Shown here piece after piece: positions 29,625-40,800 of a DNA stretch of 64,000 bases. The first letter of the stretch is position 1, and every line of letters begins with the position of its first letter. This DNA comes from Pyropia yezoensis (lineage: Eukaryota > Rhodophyta > Bangiophyceae > Bangiales > Bangiaceae). A program made the translations under genes and the position numbers. Below the pieces are notes generated by a model that saw only the letters and a list, made by a program, of their open reading frames with translations, had not been told where the DNA came from and made no database searches. Location: positions 26,258,951 to 26,322,950 of the forward strand of contig CM020620.1 of assembly GCA_009829735.1 (NCBI GenBank), in the 5' to 3' direction.

Positions 29625-32450
29625 GTGGTGGCGCCGCGGCGGCGGTTTCCGGCGGCGGTTTCCGCCGTGCGCCTGCTGGGTGAGCGTGCCGGTTTGCCTC
29701 TGCAGCAGCTTCCTGCGCCCCCCCCTCGTCAAACGTCGAGGGCGGCACCCCCCACACACGGAGCGCTTGGGGGAAGAGGGCCACGCCAAACCCCCCCCCC
29801 CCCCCGCGCCCGCCTGCCACCGCAATGGTACAGCTGTACTGTACAGTACATATGTATTTGGAGCGAGGCGGCACGCCCACGCCCCGTCGGAGCAGCGGTG
29901 GGGGGCCGCGCTCGGGCGCGCGAGCGCACCGCGCAGCTCAGAGCGGTGGGGGGGGCCGGGGGTGCCGTTTAGGTCTGGCCGGCGGTGGGTCCTACTGTAC
30001 CGCCGCGTGGTTTACCCAACGGGGGTCGTGCGTCCACGCCTCTCCCAAATCCACTGCACACCAGCACAGTACGTACTGCAGGGGGCGGGATGACAGGGCT
30101 GTGCCGTGCTCATTCCATTCCCACGGGCGGGAGGGGCGCGTGGGGGGGGCCCGTGCCGATCTGTAATCCCGCCGCTGTGTGCCGCGGAGGCGGTGGCCCC
30201 CCCCCCGCCCACCCCCGCAAGCACCCCGCTCCGCCCAACGGATCCCAGACGGACGCCGACTCGGCCGACGTAGCCGACGACCCCCCGCCCTACGTGGCGC
30301 ACCGCCGCCACCGCCCCGTGGCGGCTGCCACCCCGCGGCGCTAGCCCGATCCCCTCCCCTCTCTCGCCCCCTACGTACCTGCCCACGTTGCGGGCGGCTC
30401 GGCCGGCAACCTCCTACGCAACGTCGCGTCACCAAAGCGGCATGCGCCGCTGGAGAGGCAGTGTGGGATGATCCCATGATGGGGACCCCGACAGGGGGGG
30501 GGAGGGTGGGGCTGTGTCCCACACCGCCGCTCCGCCCCCACCCCCCACCCTCTGCCTCAGTCCATACGGCGCATTTGTCGCAGTCGAGGCGGCGCGCGGC
30601 CGCGGCCGACGCGTCGTACCTGGTCGTGCCGTCGCAGCAGCGGCGGCCGGCGGGAGGGCGCCCCCCCCCCAGGCTGGGGGCGTCGGCAACAGCGTTGTCA
30701 GCAGAGGCCCCTCTGTTTAGCGGTCCCCCCGCATTCCCCCCGCTCTTCCTCTGCAGCCACCGCCGGTACGCTGAGGGCGCCCGTCGCGGCGCTGCTCTTC
30801 CCCCGCCGCGACTCGCCCACTCCGTCTGTCCCCACGCTGATCCCACACCGGTGGAGCGGTGGATTCGCTGGGTGGATTCCCAAGCCCCCCCCGCGCGGGG
30901 AGGGGCTCACCTTCCCCGCCTCCCCGTCTCCCCCGCCAGACCCATCTCCTGGCCATCCGCCTATCAACTGCGTGACACGCCACGTCTCGCGGCTGGCGGC
31001 GCTGCACTGTATGCGCGCCCAGCCACCGCCCACCTTTGCCGCTCGCGCCGCTCGCCCAGCACCGTACACAGACCCCCGCCCCCCCCTCCCCCCCCTGCAG
31101 GGACACGTTGTCTACGTATCACACATGATGTCAAATGCATATGGTACATACATACGTACAGCCCAGCCGCAGCGGGAGTGGCTGCTGCAGCGTGCTGTGC
31201 AGGCGGCTGACGGCCGCCGGCGCCGTCGGGTGTCCCGGCTGCGCGGGGCCTACCGCCCACAACTGTGGTATTCTGGTCGAGGGGACTCTTGAAGAGGCCC
31301 CTTGACCATATCCAGTGTAGCGTCTGCTGGGCGCGCGACCCACCCGCACCCACCGGCGGTCGGGGTACGATGGCCACCCGCCGGGCGCTGTCAACGCTCC
31401 CTCCCGCGGGGCCCCGCAGGTGGCAGCGGAGGCGCCACCGTGCGGCGGACCGTCGGGGGCGCCTACGTCAACGCGGCCGCCACAAAGGGGCGCGCACGCC
31501 CGCTGTTTGCCACCCAATCCCCACCGTCCGTCTCGCCAGAGGGGGAGGGAGGGGGAGGAGGGGTGGGCGGGCGGACGTGGGGCCCCCGCCTCGGTGCCGG
31601 GGACAGCCGCGTTGGTGTCCCGGCTGTCCCGCGCTCCACTGCTCCCACCCCTCCTCCCCTGCCTGCCGCTTGCGTGCCACCACCCACCCGCCCCCCGCGC
31701 AAGGGCGCGTCCCACGTTGACACCCGCAGCGGCGGCAGCGGCGACGGCGGCGGAGCCGAGCAGACGGGGGCGGCCGCGTGGGGAGCGGGCGCCAAAACAG
31801 ACACAAACAAAAAAAACCGTCACGCAGTGAGCGGAAGCCCAGGGCGCGCGCCCCGACCGCTCACGCCCCCCCCAGCCGTCGGTCCGCCCTGTGGCGGCCA
31901 GTACGTAGGCGCGGGGATCGGTGGGGGGAGGAAGGGGTGTGGGCGGCGGGCTGGCGCAGCACCCACAACGTCGCGCACTGCCGAGGCGGTGTGGTGGCTC
32001 GTCGCGGGGGGCAAGGCCGGCCGCCTGCCTCCTCCGCCTCCCTCTCCGCCTGCCAGTCCGCGCGCCCCCATTCTTCTGTCTCTATTGTGGCCTGGGCGGC
32101 GGGGGCGCCCACGCACAAGACCCGCACGCGGCCACGGCGGCACGCTCGCCGCACCCCCCGGGACGCACCGTCACGCCACGCTGCCGCCGCCTCTCGGCTC
32201 GCCATAAGCACGCCCGCCACGCGGTCGCCACGCTGCGTGCATCGCCTGGGCGACTTCCCCCTGCACATCGGCCCCATTGGCCAGCCCCACCTCCCCTGGT
32301 GCCGCTGAGCCCCTGCCCGTCTGACGCGTTTCCCTCCCCGCCGCCTCCACTTCTACCTCCACCATCGCCCCCCCCCACCCCTCCCCCCCCAACTTCCCCT
32401 CCAAGCCCATCCACCCGTGGCAGCGTCACCCGCCCCTACCCGCCCCTGCC
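29109..32450. other. 3.3-kb GC-rich intergenic region
   Basis: Many overlapping frames are open on both strands because of the base composition; none shows a domain. Noted inside: GTAC/TACA-rich islands at about 29824-29860 and 31135-31170, and a near-palindrome TGGTCGAGGGGACTCTT / GAAGAGGCCCCTTGACCA at 31274-31308. A short plus-strand frame ending near 30344 contains DDPPPYVAH and could be a 3' exon, but support is slight. Confidence 0.5.
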
Positions 32451-33088
32451 ATGCAGTCTTCGGTGATGTGGTCGGAACAGGGGCCCACGGGGGCGGGCCT
32501 CTCCTTTGGTCCCCCCGGCACTTCCGCCGGCGGCGGCGGGCCCTACGGGCTGAGCCGCCAAGAGTCCTCCCCGTTTGGTGCGCTCCCCTCCCTGGCGGTG
32601 CCGCCACCGCCAAGCGGCGCCTACGGCGGGCCACACGCGCCCCCGTCGGCCGCTGCTGCAGCTGCCGCGTCTGCTAACGCCGCCGCCGCCAACGCCGCGA
32701 CCATGATGGGCCTGTCGGCGGGGGGGTCGTCGGGCACCGGCTCCTCGTCGGCGAGCTTGCCCTCCTTTTTCGGCGCCCTCCCGGCGCCGCTGAGCTCGGG
32801 CCGCCGGGGCTCCCCCGACGCCCCGCTGGGCGTCCGGCCCGGCCGTGGCGGCCGCGGCGGCGCGCCGCCGCTATACCTCGGGGACCTCGCCGCCGGCGGG
32901 TCTGCGGCTGCGGAAGCGGTGGCGTCTGCCGCCGATGTGGCCACCTACGAGCGCTTCACCCCCTCCCCAACCCCTTCCCTCACCGGCTCAGCGTCGACGG
33001 GGGGGGGCAAGGCCGGCGGCCGCCCGTCGGCCACCGCCTCCGACGATATTGACGCGTCCTTTTCGCTGGGCGCCGGCGGCCGGCGACG

Positions 33089-33119
<31 letters not shown>

Positions 33120-34094
33120 GCCGCCGCCGCCGCCGCCCTCCGTGCGTCCCCGCTCACGCCTGCTGGGGAGGACTATGGCGATGACCGCGCGACGCTGCCG
33201 CCGCTCGTCTTCAAGGCGCCCCCGCCGCCACGGCGGGCATCCACCGGGCCGCCGCCGCTGGCCGCCGGGCCAGCCCCCCTGTCCATGCCCCGGCCAACGG
33301 CGGCGGCACGACGCAGGGTGGGCGCGCCCCGGCGCCCGCCCGCCGCCGGTGGCGGCGGCCGCCAGCCGGCCGGCCGCGCCACCGCCACCACCCCCTCCCC
33401 CTCCCCCCCGCCAGCGGGTGCCCCGTCGGCGCGGCCATCTCCGCGGGGCGCCGCGGCGCTCACCCCCCGCGCCGCCGCGTTGATGGCCGCCGACGCCGAG
33501 GGGCTGACGCCCGCCGAGCGGCGGGAGCTCCGCAAGTGGCTCCGCTACGTCAAGGCCACTGCCAGCACGCCGCCGTCGCCGGCGGGCACCGACGGTGCGG
33601 GGGCGGCCGTCGCCAGCGGCGGCGGTGACGGCGGCAATGGTGGCGCAGGAGGAGGGGGGTCCTGCCCACCAACCCCTGCCGGCGGGGGTGGCAACGGCCG
33701 CGCTTCAGGTGGCGGTGGAGGTGGTGGTGGCGGCGGTGGCGGCGGCGGGTGGGGCGCTCCCGTGACGGGATCCAAGCTGTCGGTAAAGATTGCCGACGTG
33801 CCGCTGGACAAAAAGGCGCGGCGGGTGATCCGCAACCGGGAGGTGGCGCTCAAGGCGCGGCAGGCGGCAAAGGCCAAGCTCGCCGCCCTCGTCACCGCCA
33901 ACGCCGACCTGGTGGCGGAGAATACCGCCCTGCGGGCGCGCGCGGCAGAGCTGGCATCGCGGCTGGCCGCCGCGCAAGAAGGCTCGGGGGGGGGGGGGGG
34001 GGGCGCCGCCCGGTCGCCCCCACCGCCGCCGCCGCCTGCCCGCCGGGCGGGAGGTGGTGGGGGGAGAGGGAAAGCCATGGGCGTACAGGCGTGA
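32451..34094 (+). CDS. bZIP-type DNA-binding protein
   Basis: Single open frame of 547 residues from ATG 32451. Most is Ala/Gly/Pro/Ser-rich low complexity, typical of the neighbouring host sequence. Around residue 345 lies LTPAERRELRKWLRYVKA. Near residues 445-510 a basic region (KKARRVIRNREVALKARQAA) with the N-x7-R signature of bZIP proteins leads into heptad leucines (LAALVTANADLVAENTALRA...LASRLAA), so it should dimerise and bind DNA as a nuclear transcription factor. The basic region is Ala-rich and lacks the usual N-x2-A-A-x-x-S/C-R form, so target preference cannot be inferred. No intron is needed. Confidence 0.72.
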
Positions 34095-35084
34095 GGCCTC
34101 GTTGGGGGGGTGAGGGGGAGTGGGCGCCTGAGAGACGGGGGCGGGGGGGTGGACCGTGGAGCCGCAGCCGGCGCATCCCGCCCGCGGTGGGGCGGCGCCG
34201 CGCCGCAGCCCGTGTGTTTCGCAAAGGGGCTGGCCGGCGGCGGCAGGCGGGGGGGTACACAAATCTATGACGGTCGCGCCTGAAGAGTGAATCGGATGTT
34301 TTTTGGGGCGGTCCGCTGCAGGGCAGACCGGGGGGACATAACAAGGTCGGGCGTGACCAGCGGCCGTGGCCGGGGCCTCCCCGCTGGCTGCTCTGACCAC
34401 CGCCGCCCTCCCCCCCCCCCTCCCCGCGCCCCCCCCCCCCCCCCCCCCAGTGGCGACGCACCTGCTCACCTGGCTGGCCGCCCACGCGTCCTCGCCTTCC
34501 CGCCCCATCTGTTACTCGCTGCTTGCAGACGGGGACCTGCTGGTGATGGCGGAGGGCGGCCCCAATGCGCGGTCTGTCGCGTTCATGGTGAAGTCGGCGA
34601 CGAGTGGTTCACGCGCGAGAGTGTACAGTAACTATTCAATTGTATCGTGTTCGTTTATATACCACCTGGTATATAAACGAATACCGATCGACCGCCCAAG
34701 CTTCATCATTGTATTGACGATCGGTTCCGAAATTAAACGAAATTAAACGTTAAACGATTGATCAAGTCGAGCGTCCACGATTGACAGCCCGTGCCCCACC
34801 TCACCGTCGCCGACGTCACGCCGACGCCACGCCGTCATGCACCACCGTGAGCATCCGCACCAGCCGCTTGTCCGCCCGCCCCTGCCCAACCCCTCTCTTT
34901 CTCCAATATCGCCCCATCTTGGGCCTTCTCGTCGTAGGATTTCTCAACAACTGGCCTGCGATTTACGTCCTCGCCTTTGTCGACCCCCTCTATCTGTGGC
35001 TTCTCCTTGCTGCAGACGACCTCCCCCCCCCTTTTCCCCACCTTTTTTCCATTTTTTTCCAGGTTACGCTTCCCGTTCGTCAAC
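34095..35084. other. region between bZIP gene and transposase; palindrome and possible exon
   Basis: At 34430-34450 a long C run ends in CAG, a good 3' splice-site shape, followed by an open frame (VATHLLTWLAAHASSPSRPI...) to about 34620; this could be one exon of an unrecognised gene. An AT-rich block follows with a perfect 14-bp inverted repeat (34651-34680) and then the upstream region of the transposase. The pyrimidine run plus CAG at 35040-35062 may be a further acceptor site. Confidence 0.4.
34651..34680. repeat. perfect 14-bp inverted repeat
   Basis: Arms TCGTTTATATACCA and TGGTATATAAACGA flank a 2-base centre. It lies in an AT-rich block inside very GC-rich DNA, about 400 bp upstream of the transposase start. 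It could mark the left edge of the DNA transposon, but I found no matching end on the right. Confidence 0.9.
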
Positions 35085-35299
35085 ATGCCTCCGACAACGC
35101 CGCGTGCTGCGCGCGCTGTGGCTGCCGCCGCAGCTGAAGCAGCTGTACAAGAGATCTTCCCCGCGGCAACGACAGAAACACAGCACGCCGTCAGCGTGGC
35201 GGCGGCCGCCGCAACAGCCGCAGCCGCAGTGCACTTCCAACAGAGCGCCTCACGATCTACTCCCCTGCGACCGGCAGCGTCAAGACGGCCGGCAAGACC
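35085..35299 (+). pseudogene. pogo/CENP-B-like transposase, 5' part (cut off by element A2)
   Basis: From ATG 35085 the frame encodes an Ala-rich N-terminus (MPPTTPRAARAVAAAAAEAA) and is open up to the insertion point at 35299. After the 9.4-kb element the same frame resumes at 44682 with AASGVGDGHVRKERTP. The target duplication AGACC lies on both sides, so one gene was interrupted. The piece alone encodes no catalytic residue. Confidence 0.75.
35295..35299 (+). repeat. target site duplication AGACC, left copy
   Basis: AGACC precedes the 5' LTR and recurs at 44677-44681 after the 3' LTR. Five bases is the usual size for Ty3/gypsy integrase. Confidence 0.95.
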
Positions 35300-35768
35300 T
35301 GTGGCAGTATTGACCCCCAGGTAGGGGGGCAACACGTGCCATGCAAGGGGCGGCAGGCCACTAGCCTGATCCGTTCCTCCCCCTGCATTTGGGTCCATAT
35401 TCCCTAAGTTTGGGATAGTTAGCTTAGTAGTAAATCCAACTTGGATTTGAGGGTTTTCTGCATTTATCGTCTTGAATTTTCGTGTGGCCCGGTGGGCAGG
35501 TGCTGGGGTGGGAGATTCTGAGTGGCGAGATTCTGAGTGGACCCTGGGGGGATAAGGGGAGGGACAGCGGGGCTTGGCCCTGCGTCCCCGTCCCGACCAA
35601 GAAACTGTTGGACCACACACCATCCTCTTGTTTGTCCGTGGGGGGTTTGCCCCACAACAGGGACAGAGTGTGTGCGACTTGCACTTCTTCCGGTTCCCCC
35701 GACACGGGAGGCAGCCCTAGCACACCGCCCCAACTTGGGTGCCGTGTGTGCTAGTGGTTTTTGCCACA
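35300..35768 (+). repeat. 5' LTR of element A2 (469 bp)
   Basis: TGTGGCA...TGCCACA ends. Near-identity with the 3' LTR shows a recent insertion. Short hairpins inside include AAATCC-AACTT-GGATTT (35432-35448) and GTGC-GACTT-GCAC (35672-35684). Confidence 0.97.
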
Positions 35769-35770
35769 TT

Positions 35771-35788
35771 TGGTGGAGCAGCAGGGGA
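35771..35788 (+). promoter_or_regulatory. primer-binding site of family A
   Basis: TGGTGGAGCAGCAGGGGA starts two bases after the LTR. It is identical to the site in families B and C. A perfect hairpin GAGGTA-AACTT-TACCTC (35791-35807) follows at once. Confidence 0.8.
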
Positions 35789-35887
35789 TAGAGGTAAACT
35801 TTACCTCCGGGTGCACCCGGGTGTAGGGGGCCCTCTGTCTCAGAGGAACGGTGGTCTTGGACCGTGTCATACGGATCGTCAGCCAAC

Positions 35888-37834
35888 ATGGCTAGCTCGG
35901 ACCCCCCGTCGTCCGGGGAGTACACGGGTGACGCACGTCCTTCAGTGCCTTTGAATACTGGTGAGACACAGGTGGGTTTACCTGGGGTCGCAGAGGGACT
36001 AGAGGTCCCTCAAGCCAGCAGGACTGGAAGTACGGGCGGGCAACAGGCCACCCCGACTCAGTCGGGAGTTCACTCGGGTGACATTTCTGATGTGGGTGGG
36101 CCGAAGTCTGGCCACCGCGTGGTATACTCAACGGGAACGTCCCAAGGGGTGAGGACTGTCCCCGCGGGTTCCACTCGGGTTGGAGCCAACTTTGGCTTGG
36201 AGTCGTCGCCAACTAGGCTTTCGGAGGACGGTGGACCTCCGTTGGTCGGCGATGGGCTCGCGCCCATGCCCCCGGTTGAGACCCCTGAGGAACGTGGTTA
36301 CCCCTCAGGTGGACTCCCGGAGGCGGACCGAGACTCAACTGGAGTCGTCAATCCACTCCTCGCGGAAACTGTCCGTCGGGAGGCGACCAATGTGTTGCGG
36401 CAGACTTTGCCGGACCTGGTGGTCACGATGACGAATACTATTCTGAATCAGATTGTGGCGAGTTTGCCAGATGGCCTTAATGTCCAGACCGGATTGGGGC
36501 TTTCGAGCCCGCAGGCGCAGGGGGAATCCCCCCTTACGCCTATCTCTGGTCGCCCCGATCTGGGGGCGACACCTGTGACTCCCAACGAGGGAGCCACACC
36601 ATACTCGGTGGGGCGTACGCCCTTCACGGGGGAGTTCCCCCCGGAAACGCCGGCGGCTACACCAAGCGCGCCGCGCCGGACTACAGGCACTGAGAGTGAA
36701 CTTACCCCTGTGCCACAGCGGCTGTTCCCTCAACGTGAGGTGCCGCCCAAGATCCAGGTAGCCAACCCGGTCTACCAGAGGATCTTTGACTGTGAGACCT
36801 ACGCCCTCCACAACAAGTCGGTGGCGTATGGTCCTGACCAGGCCCGAGCCATGGGCCGTGCCAAGAAGAATGCACTTCATTCTTTTGGGCACAAAGCGGA
36901 GTGGGACGGAACTCCCCCCCTCCGTGTCTTTGAGTTCCTACGTCGTTTCACAAAAGCCTGTGACGACAATGCCATAAGTGAAGGCATGGCTTTTTACATG
37001 CTACAGGAGTTTACGAAGGGCGACCTACGGACAGAACTTATGTCCGTCATGCCCAGCTCCTCAAGTGGAGGCGCTGGGGAGGTGACGTCCTATTTGGAGC
37101 TCGTCAACTGGTTGTTGAGAGCCATGGTTGATGAGGCAGCGTTGGCTTCTCAAGTCGAGGAGTTTACGCAAGCCCATCAGGAAGAGGCGGAGGACGAGTT
37201 GTCCTTTGCGGAGCGAGTCCGTAAGCTCAACAATCTTTGTGGGTTTCTTCATCCACAAGCTGTGGTGAAGAGTCGGTTTGTGGAGGGACTCCATTGGTCA
37301 GTCCGGATGGAGACCCGGGAGCATAACACTACCCGGGCGACCCTGGCCGAGTTGGCCAGGTTCGCCTATCGCAGAGGCGAGGCCTACCGCAAGTTGCGGG
37401 AGGAACAACGCCAGGAGCGTCAGGCCGAGTTGGCCAAGGAACGGGAGGAGGCGCGCCAGGCCAGAGAGTTGAGAGAGGCACGCCGAATCCGCAAGGAGAG
37501 GGTGGTAGCTGCCGTGGGAACTTCCCAGGGTATCCCTTCGTCTTCCCCAGTTGGGAAGACCCCTCCCGGACCGGACCATCGGTGTTGGAACTGCAATGCC
37601 GATGGTCACTGGGCATATGATTGCCCCAAGTTGAGTAAACGCATCCAACAACTTGTTAGGAATGCGAGTAAAAAGTCGGCTACGAACGAAGTACGTTCAC
37701 GCCGCGAGGGTGGGTCTCGACCGGTCGTTGCGGTCGCCACACCCTCGGCGGAGGAGGCGGACACGTCGTCCTCGGACTCGTCGTCTTCCTCCCCGCCCTC
37801 AGATTCGGACGCCAAGTCGGCGGGAAACGAATGA
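35888..37834 (+). CDS. gag: gag of family A (648 aa), intact
   Basis: Structural protein of the particle that packages the element RNA. The start is ATG 35888 (MASSDPPSSGEYTG). Residues 1-290 are Pro/Gly/Ser/Thr-rich; a capsid-like helical region follows (FDCETYALHNKSVAYGP, LRVFEFLRRFTKACDD, YLELVNWLLRAM); then a highly charged coiled-coil (REEQRQERQAELAKEREEAR); then one CCHC knuckle, CWNCNADGHWAYDC (566-579), C-x2-C-x4-H-x4-C; and a Ser/Asp-rich tail ending GNE. The stop overlaps the ATG of pol as ATGA at 37831-37834. No lesion is visible. A decayed homologue is at 57426-59105. Confidence 0.93.
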   Translation: MASSDPPSSGEYTGDARPSVPLNTGETQVGLPGVAEGLEVPQASRTGSTGGQQATPTQSGVHSGDISDVGGPKSGHRVVYSTGTSQGVRTVPAGSTRVGANFGLESSPTRLSEDGGPPLVGDGLAPMPPVETPEERGYPSGGLPEADRDSTGVVNPLLAETVRREATNVLRQTLPDLVVTMTNTILNQIVASLPDGLNVQTGLGLSSPQAQGESPLTPISGRPDLGATPVTPNEGATPYSVGRTPFTGEFPPETPAATPSAPRRTTGTESELTPVPQRLFPQREVPPKIQVANPVYQRIFDCETYALHNKSVAYGPDQARAMGRAKKNALHSFGHKAEWDGTPPLRVFEFLRRFTKACDDNAISEGMAFYMLQEFTKGDLRTELMSVMPSSSSGGAGEVTSYLELVNWLLRAMVDEAALASQVEEFTQAHQEEAEDELSFAERVRKLNNLCGFLHPQAVVKSRFVEGLHWSVRMETREHNTTRATLAELARFAYRRGEAYRKLREEQRQERQAELAKEREEARQARELREARRIRKERVVAAVGTSQGIPSSSPVGKTPPGPDHRCWNCNADGHWAYDCPKLSKRIQQLVRNASKKSATNEVRSRREGGSRPVVAVATPSAEEADTSSSDSSSSSPPSDSDAKSAGNE

Positions 37835-37867
37835 CCGTTGGGGCTGGTCGTCCGAAGCTCACAACGG
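37822..37867 (+). promoter_or_regulatory. gag-pol -1 frameshift signal of family A
   Basis: GGGAAAC (37822-37828) sits in the gag frame as G GGA AAC, a canonical slippery heptamer, followed by GAA and the stop TGA. Six bases later a 6-bp stem CCGTTG/CAACGG (37835-37840 with 37862-37867) begins, the right spacing for a stimulatory structure. Pol is open in the -1 frame across the site. Family B has the same heptamer. Reinitiation at the overlapping ATGA is the alternative. Confidence 0.8.
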
Positions 37868-40800
37868 CAGCCTCGGCCAAGTGGGCCAGGAGGACGAACC
37901 AACCGTGCCGGATACTGCGGCGACCTAAGGGAGTCCGCCCACCTCGGGTAGGACTCCCCAAGAACGTAAACCCACGTCGGGTCATCGCGGTGCTGACGGG
38001 TGAGAACTTCCAGGTGGCTGGACGGGTGCAACTTGCCCCCGGCCGTGCATGCTGTACCCGTATCGTACTTGATACCGGGTCAGGAGCCTCCTTGATACGC
38101 AAGTCGCTATTACCAAAGGAGGTGAAGCTCCAACGCTGGAGGTCCAAAGCTGACCATATGATTGACATCAATGGTGGGGTACTTCCCATCGTTGGTGCCG
38201 TGACCCTACCAACTAGGTTGGGGACCCATGAGGTCGACGTGACCTATGACGTAGTTGAGAATATATCGGTACCCCTGCTTCTGGGTACCCCTTATGTTGT
38301 TACACAAGTGCCTTTGATTTGTGGCCCTGAGTACTGGGTCAAGTTGATGAATGGGGAGACTATCCCCATCCTTGGTAAGGGAAAGTCTGTGGCTCCTGTG
38401 ACAGTCTCACAGTCTAAGCCTGTTTTTTCTGTGAGGGAAGGGTTTACTGCTACCCTGCGTTTAGCCCGTAAAGTCACGTTGCCCCCCAACTCGGTGGCGC
38501 ACGTTGACGTTGTAACTGATTATACGGGGAACGGGTTGGTGCACCCTTACCCCCGTCTTGCTTGCAACCACCAAGTGCATGTTGCCCTTGGCACGATGGA
38601 CTCCAAAGCCGGAGTCCCGTGGAGGATCCAGGTGATGAACCTGAGCTCGTCGCCCAAGTACTTCAAGTCGGGAGCCAAGTTCGGCTATATCGACCAACAT
38701 GAGGGACCGGTAGTAGCGGTCACCCTCAACGCGGGCGCAAGTAGCGACCCGAAGTCCGGAAAGGAGAAGCATCAAGCCAAGTCCGCCGCCTCTCCTCGAC
38801 CCCATGTGAACATGGAGGGTGTCCCCCCCAGGTTGAGGGTTCAAGTTGAACGCCTCTTGGACCAATATCACAAGCTGTGGGATGGTCAAATGGGACTCAT
38901 GAGAGCCACCCAACACCGGATCGAGTTGAAGCCCGGTGCACCCCCTATACGCCAACAACCGTATAGGGGAGGACCTCGTTCAAGGGCCCTCGTTAAGGAG
39001 CAAGTTGCTCGCATGGAGGCCCTCGATGTGATCGAGGCCAGCAACGCCAAGTGGGCGAGTCCGGTGGTTATCGTCCCCAAAGTTGATGGGACCCCCCGGT
39101 TTTGCATCGACTACCGTAAGCTCAACGAGAGCACGGTGAAGGACAGTTATCCCCTACCTAGGATGGATGACTGTCTGGACTCTCTGGGGGAGGCAAACGT
39201 GTTCTCTACCCTGGACTTTAACGCGGGGTACTGGCAAATTCCCATTGCCCCGGAGCACAGGCATAAAACTACCTTTACCTGTCACTGTGGTACCTACCAG
39301 TGCAAGCGCCTACCGTTTGGTCTGTGTAACGCGCCGGCAACTTTCCAGCGCGCTATGGACATGATTCAGGCCGGAGTGCGGTGGCAGATCTCTCTGGTGT
39401 ACCTAGACGATATTATTGTGTTCTCCCGAAGTCCGGAGGAACACATTGGCCATCTTGGCCAGGTGTTCAAGCTACTTGCTGACGCCGGTGTGTCACTGAA
39501 GGCGAGTAAGTGCCACCTCTTTACTCAAGAGGTGGAATACTTGGGACATGTTGTCCATCCGGGGCGTCTCAGTGTTAACGAGAAGAACTTGAGGGCCATT
39601 CGTAAGGCTCAGTACCCCCGGACCCAGACCCAGATGAGGAGCTTCCTCGGGATGTGTAACGTGTACCGACGTTTCACCAAGGGCTTCGCCAAGGTGGCGA
39701 AGCCGTTGAATGAGCTAGTGAGCTCAACGCTACCGAAGAACCTGCCTCCCCCAAGTCGGGTGGAGCAGGAATCCTTTGAGACTCTTCGGGACCTGCTGCT
39801 GAAGCCCCCCATCTTGGCTATTCCCAGGTTGGGAGGCCACTACATCCTGGATGTGGACGCTAGCTACGACCAACTTGGTTGTGTGTAGCTTCAGCAGCAG
39901 CCGGACAAGGAGTACTTGCCGGTGGGATACTTTAGTAAGGGGCTGAACTCGGCCGAGAAGAACTACGGAGTCACCGAGTTGGAAGGACTCGCAGTGGTGT
40001 GGGCGGTGACGTCACTTCGTCACTACCTGGAGGGTGAGAAGTTCCTCATCCGCTGTGACCACCGCGCGTTGCAGTTCATCTTTAAGACGGACTGTACGAA
40101 CACTCGTCTCAACCGGTGGAGGGTGCGACTGGCACCCTTCAACTTTGACATTGAGTACCGACCTGGCAGGCAACATACCCTTGCCGACGGCCTCTCTCGG
40201 GTACCTACCGAGGGGCTGGACACTAACCCAGTCGATGAGGACATCCCCATCGTGGGGGTAGTCACGCGCTCGGGTCAGGCGTTGAACCCCGAGGCGCCAG
40301 GGAACAAGAAGTACTTGCCCCTGTCCCTGGACGAGGTGGTGAAGGCCCAGGCCGAGGATCCCTTCTGCAAGTCGCAGAGGGATATACTGGATACGGTGGT
40401 TGAGACGCGCTTCTTTCTGGGAGACGATGGCCTCCTCATGAGGAGGGGGGTATTCCAGGGGACCGAACAACTTGTCGTCCCCGCATCCCTCAAGGACAGT
40501 ATCCTTGAGAGGGAGCACAACGCTCCCACGGGTGGACACCTGGGGTCTAGTAAACTGTACCAGACCCTGAGGACCAGGTACTACTCGCCGTCCATGGTGG
40601 TGGACATCTACAGTTGGGTGGCTGCCTGCACAAGTTGTGCACAGAATCGTCTGATGGAACGGCGGCCTAGTACGGCTATGCTATTGTTCCCGGCCAAGGA
40701 GCCCTTCGCCGCGTTGGCGATGGACATCCTTGGGCCACTGCCCGTGACCGAGGAGGGCAACCAGTACCTCCTGGTCATCTGTGACCGCTTCACGAAACTT

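Noticed and set aside
27264..29825. 853-codon minus-strand frame opposite the kinase gene
   Set aside because: It is the GC-rich shadow of the plus-strand coding region, consists of Arg/Pro/Gly runs, and shows no domain.
29992..32207. Several 200-340 codon frames on both strands between the kinase and the bZIP gene
   Set aside because: Composition alone opens all frames here; none has a motif and frames overlap each other.
37835..37872. H-type pseudoknot after the family A slippery site (second stem GGCTG/CAGCC)
   Set aside because: The second stem would need a zero-length connecting loop; only the simple stem-loop is claimed.
39886..39888. Programmed read-through at the TAG in A2 pol
   Set aside because: The two sister copies have different sense codons there, so the stop is private to this copy.
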